Assembly: GCA_020052115.1 (NCBI GenBank)
Contig: JAGVPR010000214.1
Location: 1-13,666 of the forward strand
Length of the DNA stretch: 13,666 nucleotides
Source: Candidatus Eiseniibacteriota bacterium
GTDB taxonomy: Bacteria; Eisenbacteria; RBG-16-71-46; JAGVPR01
Direction: 5' to 3'
Part shown: positions 7,858-13,511 of the stretch, piece after piece
Position numbering within the stretch: the stretch's first letter is position 1
How the letters are laid out: each line of letters opens with the position of its first letter
Notes under the pieces: generated by a model
What the model saw: the letters and a program-made list of their open reading frames with translations, nothing else
What the model was told of the DNA's origin: nothing
The model's database searches: none
Translations under genes and position numbers: made by a program

Positions 7858-8493
7858 TCAGAGCAGAAAAGGATTGTGCTCGCGCTCGAAGCCCAACGTG
7901 GTCTCCGGACCGTGGCCCGGGAGGACGCGCATCCCGTCGCCGAGGGACAGAAGCCGGCCGCGAATCGAGGCCATGAGAGTCTGGTGGTCGCCGCCCGGGA
8001 GGTCCGTGCGGCCGATCGAGCCGAAGAAGAGCGCATCGCCCGGGAACAGGACACGCCCCGCGACGAGCGAGACGCCGCCCGGCGAGTGGCCCGGCGTGTG
8101 GAGCACGCGCACGGAAAGATCGCCGACAGCGATCACGTCTCCGTCCTCGAGCGGTTGGTCTATCTGCGGCGGCTCGGGCGGATCGAGACCGAAGGCCTGA
8201 GCCTGAGCGACCAGCGCGTCGAGCAGGAAGCGATCGGCAGCGTGCATGCGAAACGGAACACCAAGCGCCGCGCAGAGCGGAGCCGCGGCGCCGACGTGAT
8301 CGAGGTGGCCGTGCGTGGCGAGGATCGCGAGGACGTGGACGTCGTGAGCGCGGATCATCTCCTGGATGCGCTCCGGCTCGTCGCCCGGGTCAATGAGAAC
8401 GGCCTCGCGCGTCCGCGCGCACGCGAGCAAATACGCGTTCTCCGCGAACGGTCCGACGACTCGAAGGTCGGTGACCGGCGGCTTGGCGCTCAC
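7858..8493 (-). CDS. Metallo-beta-lactamase-fold hydrolase, glyoxalase II-like
   Basis: A 211-aa single-domain hydrolase with a complete binuclear metal site: THGHLDH (His61, His63, Asp65, His66), His136 in HTPGHSPGG, Asp153 in LFPGDALF and His194 in PGHGPET. GSIGRTDLPGGD (158-169) is typical of the short glyoxalase II-like (YcbL-type) subgroup that hydrolyses thioesters, but MBL-fold substrates cannot be read from sequence. It lacks the C-terminal domain of classical GloB. The start is GTG at 8493, 4 nt after the fmdB-like stop. Only a weak purine stretch precedes it, so reinitiation or coupling is likely. It is the third cistron after mrp and the zinc-ribbon gene. Confidence 0.9.
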   Translation of the reverse strand: MSAKPPVTDLRVVGPFAENAYLLACARTREAVLIDPGDEPERIQEMIRAHDVHVLAILATHGHLDHVGAAAPLCAALGVPFRMHAADRFLLDALVAQAQAFGLDPPEPPQIDQPLEDGDVIAVGDLSVRVLHTPGHSPGGVSLVAGRVLFPGDALFFGSIGRTDLPGGDHQTLMASIRGRLLSLGDGMRVLPGHGPETTLGFEREHNPFLL

Positions 8494-8497
8494 GAGC

Positions 8498-8719
8498 CTA
8501 ATCGCGGGAGCAGCGACCGCCTCCGCAGCACGATCCGCAGTCGAGATCGCGGGGCGCGGAGCTTGTCCGCTCGGAGACCCGCACGCCGAAGACGGAATAG
8601 AGCCTGTCGAGTTTGCGCCCCGCGCACGATGGGCAGGACACGCCGTCGGAATCTGCCGTCGCGAGGAGTTCCTCGAAACGGTGGCCGCAAGCGGTGCAGC
8701 GGAACTCCATGATCGGCAC
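8498..8719 (-). CDS. FmdB-family zinc-ribbon mini-protein
   Basis: A 73-aa protein with the FmdB/CxxC_CXXC_SSSS pattern: MPIMEFRCTACGHRFEELL at the start (Cys8, Cys11), then CPSC (Cys29, Cys32), forming one zinc ribbon. The tail DCGSCCGGGRC adds four more cysteines (61, 64, 65, 70), a Gly/Cys-rich end seen in some members. The family is linked to regulation or cofactor assembly, but its biochemical role is unsettled. The start is GTG at 8719, chosen because AGGAGG lies 7 nt upstream and overlaps the mrp stop codon; the in-frame ATG at 8710 would drop MPI, which is conserved. It sits between mrp and the MBL hydrolase in one operon. Confidence 0.88.
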   Translation of the reverse strand: MPIMEFRCTACGHRFEELLATADSDGVSCPSCAGRKLDRLYSVFGVRVSERTSSAPRDLDCGSCCGGGRCSRD

Positions 8720-8730
8720 GGTGAAGCCTC

Positions 8731-9852
8731 CTATCCCTTTGTTGCCTGCGCGGCGGCTGATTCGGTGGCGTGGATCGCGATCCTCTGGGCCAGAGAGCCC
8801 GCGATCTCGCGGAACACCTTCGCCTCGACCGAATCCGGATGACTCACGACGATAGGAATCCCGCTGTCCCCGCCTCGCGGGATGGCCGGGTTGATCGGTA
8901 TCTGCCCGAGGAACGGCGCTTCCATTTCCTGCGCGGCATTCAGCCCGCCGTCCCGCAGGAAGATGTCGTGGCGCGACCCGCAGCCGGGGCAGACGAAATA
9001 GGACATGTTCTCGACGATCCCGAGCACCGGCACGTTCACCTTGCGGAACATCCCGATGGCGCGACGAACGTCTATCAGGGCCACCTCCTGCGGCGTGGTC
9101 ACGATCACGGCGCCGGAGACCGGCACGGTCTGGACGAGCGTGAGCTGGGCATCACCGGTGCCCGGCGGCATATCAATGACCAGATAGTCGAGTTCGCCCC
9201 AGATGACATCCGTGAGGAACTGCTTTACCGCCGAACCGACCATCGGCCCGCGCCAGATGACCGCGGCGCTCTCGTCTGGCAGCAGGAAAGCGATGGACAT
9301 CACCTTCACGCCGTGCCGCTCGATCGGAACCATCTTGTTCCCTTGGAGCGCCGGGCGTTGATCCTTCGGCACGCCCGTCATGAGTGCCTGCGACGGACCG
9401 TAGATGTCCGCGTCCATGAGCCCGACGCGCGCTCCAGCGAGCCCGAGGGCCACGGCGACGTTTGTCGCGACCGTGGACTTGCCCACCCCGCCCTTGCCGC
9501 TCGCCACGGCGACGATGTTCGCGATCCCCGGCAGGGACGCCAGATCCTGGAACGGATTGCTGGACCTAGTGTTGGCGGTGAACTTCACGTTCACCTGGGT
9601 CACTCCGGGGACGGCCGATACGGCACGCCGGGCATCGCCCTCGATTCGTTCCTTCATCGGACAAGCCGGTGTAGTCAGCTCGATCGTGAACTTGACTGCA
9701 CCGTCGCATATGCTGAGGTCCTTCACGAATCCGAGCGTCACGATGTCCTTGTGAAGATCCGGATCCTTGACGCTTCTAAGCGACTCTAAGACTTGGAATT
9801 CCGTCACCTTCGGACCGTCGGTGCCGCCCCGGTCCTTCCCGAGCAGACCCAT
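8731..9852 (-). CDS. mrp: Mrp/NBP35-family Fe-S cluster carrier ATPase
   Basis: A 373-aa P-loop NTPase of the Mrp (ApbC) family, which carries and transfers Fe-S clusters to apoproteins in the cytoplasm. Residues about 18-92 are the MIP18/DUF59 domain with TTPACPM (Cys64). A linker leads to the deviant Walker A SGKGGVGKST (118-127), DADIYGPSQ (148-156), the switch motif VIDMPPGTGD (225-234) and ENMSYFVCPGCG (281-292), whose CxxC (288, 291) is the cluster-binding pair at the dimer interface. All key residues are present. The ATG at 9852 has the purine-rich GGGAAGGGAAG upstream. It is the first gene of a unit with the zinc-ribbon and MBL genes. An Fe-S enzyme, KorAB, is encoded just beyond, a possible client (inference). 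Confidence 0.95.
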   Translation of the reverse strand: MGLLGKDRGGTDGPKVTEFQVLESLRSVKDPDLHKDIVTLGFVKDLSICDGAVKFTIELTTPACPMKERIEGDARRAVSAVPGVTQVNVKFTANTRSSNPFQDLASLPGIANIVAVASGKGGVGKSTVATNVAVALGLAGARVGLMDADIYGPSQALMTGVPKDQRPALQGNKMVPIERHGVKVMSIAFLLPDESAAVIWRGPMVGSAVKQFLTDVIWGELDYLVIDMPPGTGDAQLTLVQTVPVSGAVIVTTPQEVALIDVRRAIGMFRKVNVPVLGIVENMSYFVCPGCGSRHDIFLRDGGLNAAQEMEAPFLGQIPINPAIPRGGDSGIPIVVSHPDSVEAKVFREIAGSLAQRIAIHATESAAAQATKG

Positions 9853-9867
9853 CGTGCTTCCCTTCCC

Positions 9868-9909
9868 GCTCCCCCGCGAGGCCGCGCTTCCGGCGCGGCC
9901 AAGGGGAGC
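9868..9909 (-). promoter_or_regulatory. Long two-part hairpin in the mrp leader
   Basis: Nested perfect inverted repeats. The outer arms are GCTCCCC/GGGGAGC (9868-9874 and 9903-9909), the inner arms GGCCGCGC/GCGCGGCC (9880-9887 and 9893-9900) around a 5-nt loop. Fifteen base pairs end 15 nt before the mrp ATG, next to its ribosome site. A role in mrp expression is inferred from position. Confidence 0.5.
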
Positions 9910-9927
9910 CGTTCTGTCCTTGCGAGC

Positions 9928-9957
9928 AGTCTACAAAATCGGAGGTCATGGCCACAA
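9928..9957 (-). promoter_or_regulatory. Possible mrp promoter
   Basis: On the minus strand TTGTGG (9952-9957) and TAGACT (9928-9933) are 18 nt apart and would start a transcript just upstream of the leader hairpin. The hexamers match consensus only moderately. Confidence 0.35.
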
Positions 9958-10101
9958 GGCGGGGCCTGGATGCCCGGTGGCCGCACCGCGATGCGACCCC
10001 GGTCCGGACCCGTCAACCCCGCGGCGAGACAGGCCGGGCGCACGGCTCCCGCCCCCAACGTGTTAGGATGCCGCGCAGGTGGGAAAGGAGCCGAGAAACG
10101 A

Positions 10102-10381
10102 ATGGCCGACAGGGGGGGTTTTTTGCGCCGGTTCATTTCGGCGGAGAATGCCCTCGACCTCCTCGCCGCCGTCCTCTCGATCTGCGCTTGCCTTCGGCGC
10201 TCCGTCGCCGGCGGAGCCCAACAAGACCGCCGCGATGATGACATCAACGCTCCCCGCCCCGAGCGCCGCCGGGATCGTCAACCCAGCTCCGTTGGACTGG
10301 GAAACGAACGGGATGGAAGGATTCCGGCTCGTCGCGGCATACGTGATACTGGCGATTGCGTTCTACTTCTTGCCGGCTTGA
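10102..10381 (+). CDS. Possible small membrane protein, reading frame apparently broken
   Basis: I do not recognise this gene. From the ATG at 10102 (AAAGGAG 11 nt upstream) the frame gives FLRRFISAENALDLLAAVLSICA, a basic start and hydrophobic run like a signal or membrane segment, then becomes arginine-rich and coding-unlike. The frame one base further reads on naturally as ALAFGAPSPAEPNKT and ends with MEGFRLVAAYVILAIAFYFL, a membrane helix, stopping at 10379-10381. One surplus base near 10185 would join them into a protein of about 92 aa with helices at both ends and a Pro/Ala-rich middle. The second frame alone is open from a GTG at 10079 (100 aa). The stop lies 10 nt before the next start, which supports translation of this C-terminal end. 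The helix recalls small CcmD-like proteins, weakly. Confidence 0.4.
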
Positions 10382-10391
10382 GGAGGTTTCC

Positions 10392-11150
10392 GTGAAGAGA
10401 CCGCGGCCGTTTATGATCCGGATCTACGTGGAGAAATCGCCCGGCGACGAGGGCGTCGCCCATCTTCCGACGCTTCCGGGCGCTTCGTTTCGCTTTCGCA
10501 ACCGAGACGAGATCCTGTTGCACGCGATCAAGGAGTGCACCGCTTACATCCGGTGGGTCAAGTCGCGGAACATCCTGGCGTCGGTAGGGCTCACCGGACC
10601 CGAGATCATAGATCAACCCGCTCTCTGCAGAGCGACCGTTGTGGAGGAGCTTTCCGGTCACCCGATCTGGGAGTCGGGTATGGCTTCAACGATCTTCGAG
10701 AGCGATATCGGCCCGGTGGACGACATCAAGATCCGCCGCCACTTCGTCGTGATCCAGACGGCGCTCGAGGATATCGTGATGCAGGCGAGTGCCGTCCCCG
10801 TGGAGCAGTGGGACACGGCGCAGGAGGAAGGCGCGCGGACGCTGCGCCAGCAGCTTGTTCACATCGGCAATGCCATTTGGTGGTTCTGCTCGCGCCTCGA
10901 CGACGCGCTGCCCGAGCCCGCGGGTGAGAATGGCGAAGACGCGCCCGATCCGGCAGGGAGGATCCTCCGTCTGGCGGACTGGGCGCTCACCTGGTGCCTG
11001 GCTCTCTCCGCCGAGAGACGAGAGGAGATGGAGCGGCCGACGCGCTTTCTCACGAACGATCCCGAAGAGGTCTGGACGCTGGGCAAGGTGCTCCGCCGTC
11101 AGGCCGAACACGCCATCGAGCACCTGCGAGCGATGGGGGGCGGGCCCTAG
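10392..11150 (+). CDS. HicB-like/DinB-like two-domain protein
   Basis: 252 aa from the GTG at 10392, chosen because AGGAGG lies 5 nt upstream; an in-frame start at 10356 would lie inside the previous gene. Residues about 7-58 (MIRIYVEKSPGDEGVAHLPTLPG, later DEILLHAIKECTAYIRWVK) resemble the HicB/UPF0150 antitoxin fold, with 'GVAHLPTLPG' at its heart. Residues about 115-248 look like a DinB/YfiT four-helix bundle: HFVVIQTALEDIV, then His157 in LVHIGNAIWWF, and HAIEH (His240, His244) near the end, the usual three-histidine metal site. DinB-like proteins include thiol S-transferases and many unassigned enzymes. No HicA toxin is adjacent, so a toxin-antitoxin role is unlikely. Domain calls are by eye. 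Confidence 0.75.
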   Translation: MKRPRPFMIRIYVEKSPGDEGVAHLPTLPGASFRFRNRDEILLHAIKECTAYIRWVKSRNILASVGLTGPEIIDQPALCRATVVEELSGHPIWESGMASTIFESDIGPVDDIKIRRHFVVIQTALEDIVMQASAVPVEQWDTAQEEGARTLRQQLVHIGNAIWWFCSRLDDALPEPAGENGEDAPDPAGRILRLADWALTWCLALSAERREEMERPTRFLTNDPEEVWTLGKVLRRQAEHAIEHLRAMGGGP

Positions 11151-11170
11151 CCGGCGGGCCCTGTTTCCTT
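11142..11170 (+). terminator. Terminator-like hairpin after the DinB-like gene
   Basis: Two GGGCCC arms (11142-11147 and 11156-11161, loop 8 nt) overlap the stop codon and are followed by the T-rich TGTTTCCTT. A second GC hairpin (GGCGCCC/GGGCGCC, 11182-11200) follows between the two convergent genes and may serve either strand. Confidence 0.5.
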
Positions 11171-11181
11171 CACCTCATGGC

Positions 11182-11200
11182 GGCGCCCTTCGCGGGCGCC
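11182..11200. terminator. GC hairpin between convergent genes
   Basis: A perfect 7-bp stem GGCGCCC/GGGCGCC with loop TTCGC lies between the ends of the DinB-like gene and the BMC-T gene. It has no T-run on either side. Bidirectional termination is possible but unproven. Confidence 0.35.
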
Positions 11201-11241
11201 CACTCCACCGAACGGAAGCGGGGCGTGAGGCCGAGAGTCCG

Positions 11242-11877
11242 TCAGGCCGGGCCGCTCTTGGGCGGCACGCCGGTGACGCTTTCGATCGCGCGAACCGCGG
11301 CTTCGCTCGCGGCGTCAATCTCGGCCTCGGGTCCGCCCAGATAGAGCCGGCCGAATGCCCCGATCGGATTCACATCCACGAGCGTGACGCGCGCGGCTTT
11401 CTCGGCTTCGTTCGCTCCGAAGACGCAGTAGGCCGCCGGTTCCGTCTCGAGGATGTAGAGCGACTCGCCGGGGATGATCATGGAGCCGTAGCGGATGCGG
11501 TTGATGAGCTGTGCATGGTACGGCTCGATGGCTCGGATGATCTGGGAAGAGACGATCCGCGGCTTCATGCGACCGCTCTCATCGAGGCCGAGCGAGCGCA
11601 GCACGACACTGCCGGCCTGCCTCACCTCGCCCTGATCCCTGTGATGCAGCTCCATGACGCCGAACGCTCGCTCGACGGCGATCGTCGCGGGCATGACGCG
11701 CGTGGCCTTGAGCGCCACGTCCATCACGCGGTTGACGGCGATCCCCGGCGCGATCTCGATGTAGAGGGACGCTTCGCCAGCGACCGGCAGGAAACCCCGC
11801 GAGGTGGATCCGATGTGTGCGGCGAGCTGGGGCTGCAGCGAATCCAGAAAGATATACGTGCGAAGGCTGATGTCCAT
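11242..11877 (-). CDS. Tandem-domain bacterial microcompartment shell protein (BMC-T)
   Basis: 211 aa with two BMC folds in tandem, visible as an internal repeat: ASLYIEIAPGIAVNRVMDVALKATRV (36-61) parallels ESLYILETEPAAYCVFGANEAEKAARV (138-163). Repeat 1 continues through AFGVMELHHRDQGEVRQAG (71-89), repeat 2 through GAFGRLYLGGPEAEIDAASEAAV (173-195). Such proteins form pseudohexameric trimers in protein shells around metabolic enzymes. The N-terminal 35 residues (LRTYIFLDSLQPQLAAHIGSTSRGFLPV) precede the first fold and look like part of a distinct BMC-T subgroup. No BMC-H, BMC-P or encapsulated enzyme is in the window. The ATG at 11877 has no Shine-Dalgarno; a promoter 7 nt away suggests a leaderless message. 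The shell-fold call is firm, the biological role open. Confidence 0.88.
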   Translation of the reverse strand: MDISLRTYIFLDSLQPQLAAHIGSTSRGFLPVAGEASLYIEIAPGIAVNRVMDVALKATRVMPATIAVERAFGVMELHHRDQGEVRQAGSVVLRSLGLDESGRMKPRIVSSQIIRAIEPYHAQLINRIRYGSMIIPGESLYILETEPAAYCVFGANEAEKAARVTLVDVNPIGAFGRLYLGGPEAEIDAASEAAVRAIESVTGVPPKSGPA

Positions 11878-11884
11878 GCGCGCG

Positions 11885-11914
11885 ACCGTAGCCGCGGGGC
11901 GCCACCCGTGTCAA
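11885..11914 (-). promoter_or_regulatory. Promoter of the BMC-T gene, probably giving a leaderless mRNA
   Basis: On the minus strand a perfect TTGACA (11909-11914) is followed after 18 nt by TACGGT (11885-11890), which keeps the key T, A and final T of the -10 box. The ATG lies 7 nt beyond, where transcription would start. This fits the absence of a ribosome-binding site. Confidence 0.5.
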
Positions 11915-11932
11915 GACCCGCAGCCGCGGGTC
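11915..11932 (-). terminator. Hairpin between the 260-aa protein gene and the BMC-T promoter
   Basis: A perfect 7-bp stem GACCCGC/GCGGGTC with a 4-nt loop ends exactly where the TTGACA box of the BMC-T promoter begins. It could end transcription of the upstream gene; there is no T-run beyond TT. Confidence 0.4.
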
Positions 11933-11995
11933 CCGGGTGCGCGTCCCGGGGGCCGGTCCGGCCGATCGGGAAGGCCCGGTTCGGCCGGCTGCTCT

Positions 11996-12778
11996 CTAGC
12001 AGCGGCTGACTTCGAACTTCTCCAGCGAGAAGTTGCTGTCTTCCTTCTCCAGCTCGCGCCCGGCGGCCGTGACATCCGTCCAGTTCGTGTCGGTGGGACG
12101 AAGCTCCCAGCTTCTGTAAGCATCGAGGAAGTCGTCCCAGCGGCGCATCCGACGCACCTCTTCACCGGTTGTTCCGACGTTCCGGTCCAGGTGGAACATC
12201 TCGCCGCCCGAGAACGACGTGACGATGAAGAACGCCTGGTCGCGCATCCGGCGCATGACGGCCAGGTAGCGCTGGAAGCGGGTCGCGAGCTTCGTGAGCA
12301 CCCGCGCCTGCGCCGAGTTTCGGCCGAAGAGGGTGCCCGCGAGCGCGGCGGCATGGAAGTAAAAGGCTCTCGCCCTGCGCACCAGGGATTGATCCGACGC
12401 GGCAGGATTATCGGGATGCACCGGCAGCGAGCGCGCCGCCCCCCGGAAGATTCCGAGAGCCAGCAGAAGAAAATCCGCGTTCGCTTTGCAGACGTTGTAT
12501 CGAGCGAGATCGTCCTCGCACTTCATGAGCTCCGTCACGACCTCATGGGCGTAAGGCGAGGTGAAACGGCGAAGATCGGCGATGTACTGGCCTTCGGCCA
12601 GGCCGCTCAGCAGATAGGCGACGTAGATGTTGACGTCCTCATCGGACCCGCTCTCTTCGGTGGCCGGAAAGATCTCCGCGCGAGCGCGCATCCAGGCGTC
12701 TATAAAGAAGGAGTAAGAACTCTCGACGCCCGTGATGCCGACTTCCGACCTCTGAGGAACCGTACCGTGGGCTGTCAT
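11996..12778 (-). CDS. Conserved-looking helical protein of unknown function
   Basis: I do not recognise this protein. It is 260 aa from the ATG at 12778, with AGGGGG 9 nt upstream; an in-frame TTG at 12787 directly abuts that site and is less likely. It has no signal peptide and no membrane helix, and appears largely alpha-helical. Distinct stretches are VNIYVAYLLSGLAEGQYI (49-66), LARYNVCKANADFLLLALGIF (91-111), RARAFYFHAAALAGTLFGRNS (135-155), LTKLATRFQRYLAVMRRMRD (161-180) and SGGEMFHLDRN (190-200). The tail is acidic and ends in a cysteine. Regular codon use and the ribosome site indicate a real gene. It lies upstream of the BMC-T gene on the same strand, separated by about 118 bp with a hairpin and promoter, so a functional link is only suggested by position. 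Confidence 0.8.
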   Translation of the reverse strand: MTAHGTVPQRSEVGITGVESSYSFFIDAWMRARAEIFPATEESGSDEDVNIYVAYLLSGLAEGQYIADLRRFTSPYAHEVVTELMKCEDDLARYNVCKANADFLLLALGIFRGAARSLPVHPDNPAASDQSLVRRARAFYFHAAALAGTLFGRNSAQARVLTKLATRFQRYLAVMRRMRDQAFFIVTSFSGGEMFHLDRNVGTTGEEVRRMRRWDDFLDAYRSWELRPTDTNWTDVTAAGRELEKEDSNFSLEKFEVSRC

Positions 12779-13025
12779 CTGCGCCAACCCCCTTTCGCGG
12801 AGAGGTCATCGGGGGATGCCACTCGCTGTTTCGCCATTAAGACACCCATCACAGTTCGTTAGATTCATCGTCACGAAAAGCGCTGATCTCGCCTCGTGGA
12901 ATCAGAGTGGCCGCAAGTACTCGATCCGGACGCATGCCTTCAGATGAAGCGGAATACGAGGGGCCGGGCGAAGTTACTGGAGAATATGGTCCCGTGCGCG
13001 CTGAAGCGCGGCGCCTGCGGTCATC
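12779..13025. other. Intergenic region between the HIT gene and the 260-aa protein gene
   Basis: About 245 bp with no supported gene. It holds a small perfect hairpin CGCGC-TGAA-GCGCG (12997-13010) shortly after the HIT stop, without a T-run. A weak -10-like CTTAAT lies near 12837 on the minus strand without a clear -35. Confidence 0.5.
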
Positions 13026-13370
13026 TCAGCCCGGCGGCCACTGAAACGCGCGGCCGCCGAGAACGTGCACGTGGATGTGAAACACCGACTGTCCGGCGCC
13101 GGCCTGGCAGTTGGCAACCAGCCGAAAGCCGCTTTCCTTATACCCCCGCTCGACGGCCAGGTTCCGGGCCACGAGAACCAGGCGGCCTGCGAGGCGTGAG
13201 TCCTGATCCGATAGCTCGTTCAGCGTCGCCATGTGCCGGCGCGGGATGACGAGAACGTGCATCGGCGCTTGAGGGTTGATGTCCTCGAACGCGAGGCAGT
13301 CGTCGTCCTCGTGAACGATTCGCGCCGGGACTTCCTTCGCGGCAATGCGACAGAACAGGCAGCTTTCCAT
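13026..13370 (-). CDS. HIT family protein (HINT-type purine nucleotide hydrolase)
   Basis: 114 aa, full length for the bacterial HINT group, which hydrolyses nucleoside phosphoramidates and related AMP conjugates in the cytoplasm. The N-terminus CLFCRI (Cys4, Cys7) and the early IVHEDDDCLAFEDINPQAPMHVLVIPR block are typical. The histidine triad is FHIHVHVL (His98, His100, His102, the middle one the expected nucleophile), followed by GGRAFQWPPG, the usual HINT C-terminus. The ATG at 13370 has AGGAGG only 2 nt upstream, unusually close, but no later start would keep the CLFC motif. It is divergent from the gene at the right edge. Confidence 0.94.
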   Translation of the reverse strand: MESCLFCRIAAKEVPARIVHEDDDCLAFEDINPQAPMHVLVIPRRHMATLNELSDQDSRLAGRLVLVARNLAVERGYKESGFRLVANCQAGAGQSVFHIHVHVLGGRAFQWPPG

Positions 13371-13381
13371 GGCCTCCTCGC

Positions 13382-13405
13382 TGAGAGCGGGATTTCACCC
13401 TCTCA
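13382..13405. repeat. Imperfect inverted repeat between divergent genes
   Basis: TGAGAG (13382-13387) and CTCTCA (13400-13405) flank a core with GG/CC complementarity. It lies just before the HIT ribosome site and could be an operator or leader hairpin; the sequence does not decide. Confidence 0.3.
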
Positions 13406-13457
13406 AACCTCGCACGTCCGCTACGATCCGTCAACGAACACGAGCCGCCGAGAAGGG

Positions 13458-13465
13458 TATAAAAT
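13458..13465 (+). promoter_or_regulatory. TATAAAAT -10-like box before the right-edge gene
   Basis: TATAAAAT lies 46 nt before the ATG at 13512. No good -35 hexamer is found 16-18 nt upstream (closest CGAACA, three matches). It would leave a leader of about 40 nt. Confidence 0.35.
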
Positions 13466-13511
13466 GGTCTCTTGTCCCTGCGCGACATCGGCTCACGCCT
13501 TGGGGGTCCCG

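Larger units (their letters stand above)
9853..10101. other. Divergent intergenic region between mrp and the plus-strand unit
   Basis: About 250 bp. It contains the mrp leader hairpin and possible mrp promoter at its left. At its right is only a poor -10-like TAGGAT (10064-10069) on the plus strand without a matching -35. The open frames crossing it on both strands have no domain or start-site support. Confidence 0.5.

Noticed and set aside
8770..9789. A 339-codon plus-strand frame opposite mrp
   Set aside because: It is the complement of a clear Mrp ATPase, rich in His, Asp and Arg, with no recognisable domain.
10112..10127. T TTT TTG heptamer after the G run as a -1 programmed frameshift site
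   Set aside because: The heptamer is in the right phase, but a -1 shift leads to an Arg/Pro-rich frame that stops at 10238. The plausible continuation needs a +1 change instead, and at a later point.
10063..10281. A 72-codon minus-strand frame with a hydrophobic stretch
   Set aside because: It overlaps the better-supported plus-strand small gene, has no domain, and its start lacks a ribosome site.
10392..11150. A HicAB toxin-antitoxin system
   Set aside because: Only a HicB-like module is present. There is no HicA-like small protein on either side, and the C-terminal half is DinB-like rather than a DNA-binding domain.
12997..13010. CGCGC-TGAA-GCGCG as a terminator for the HIT gene
   Set aside because: The stem is only 5 bp and has no T-run. 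Such short GC palindromes are common at this base composition.
13429..13434. TTGACG on the minus strand as the -35 box of the HIT gene
   Set aside because: No -10-like hexamer occurs 16-18 nt downstream; the sequences there are GAGGTT or AGGTTT.
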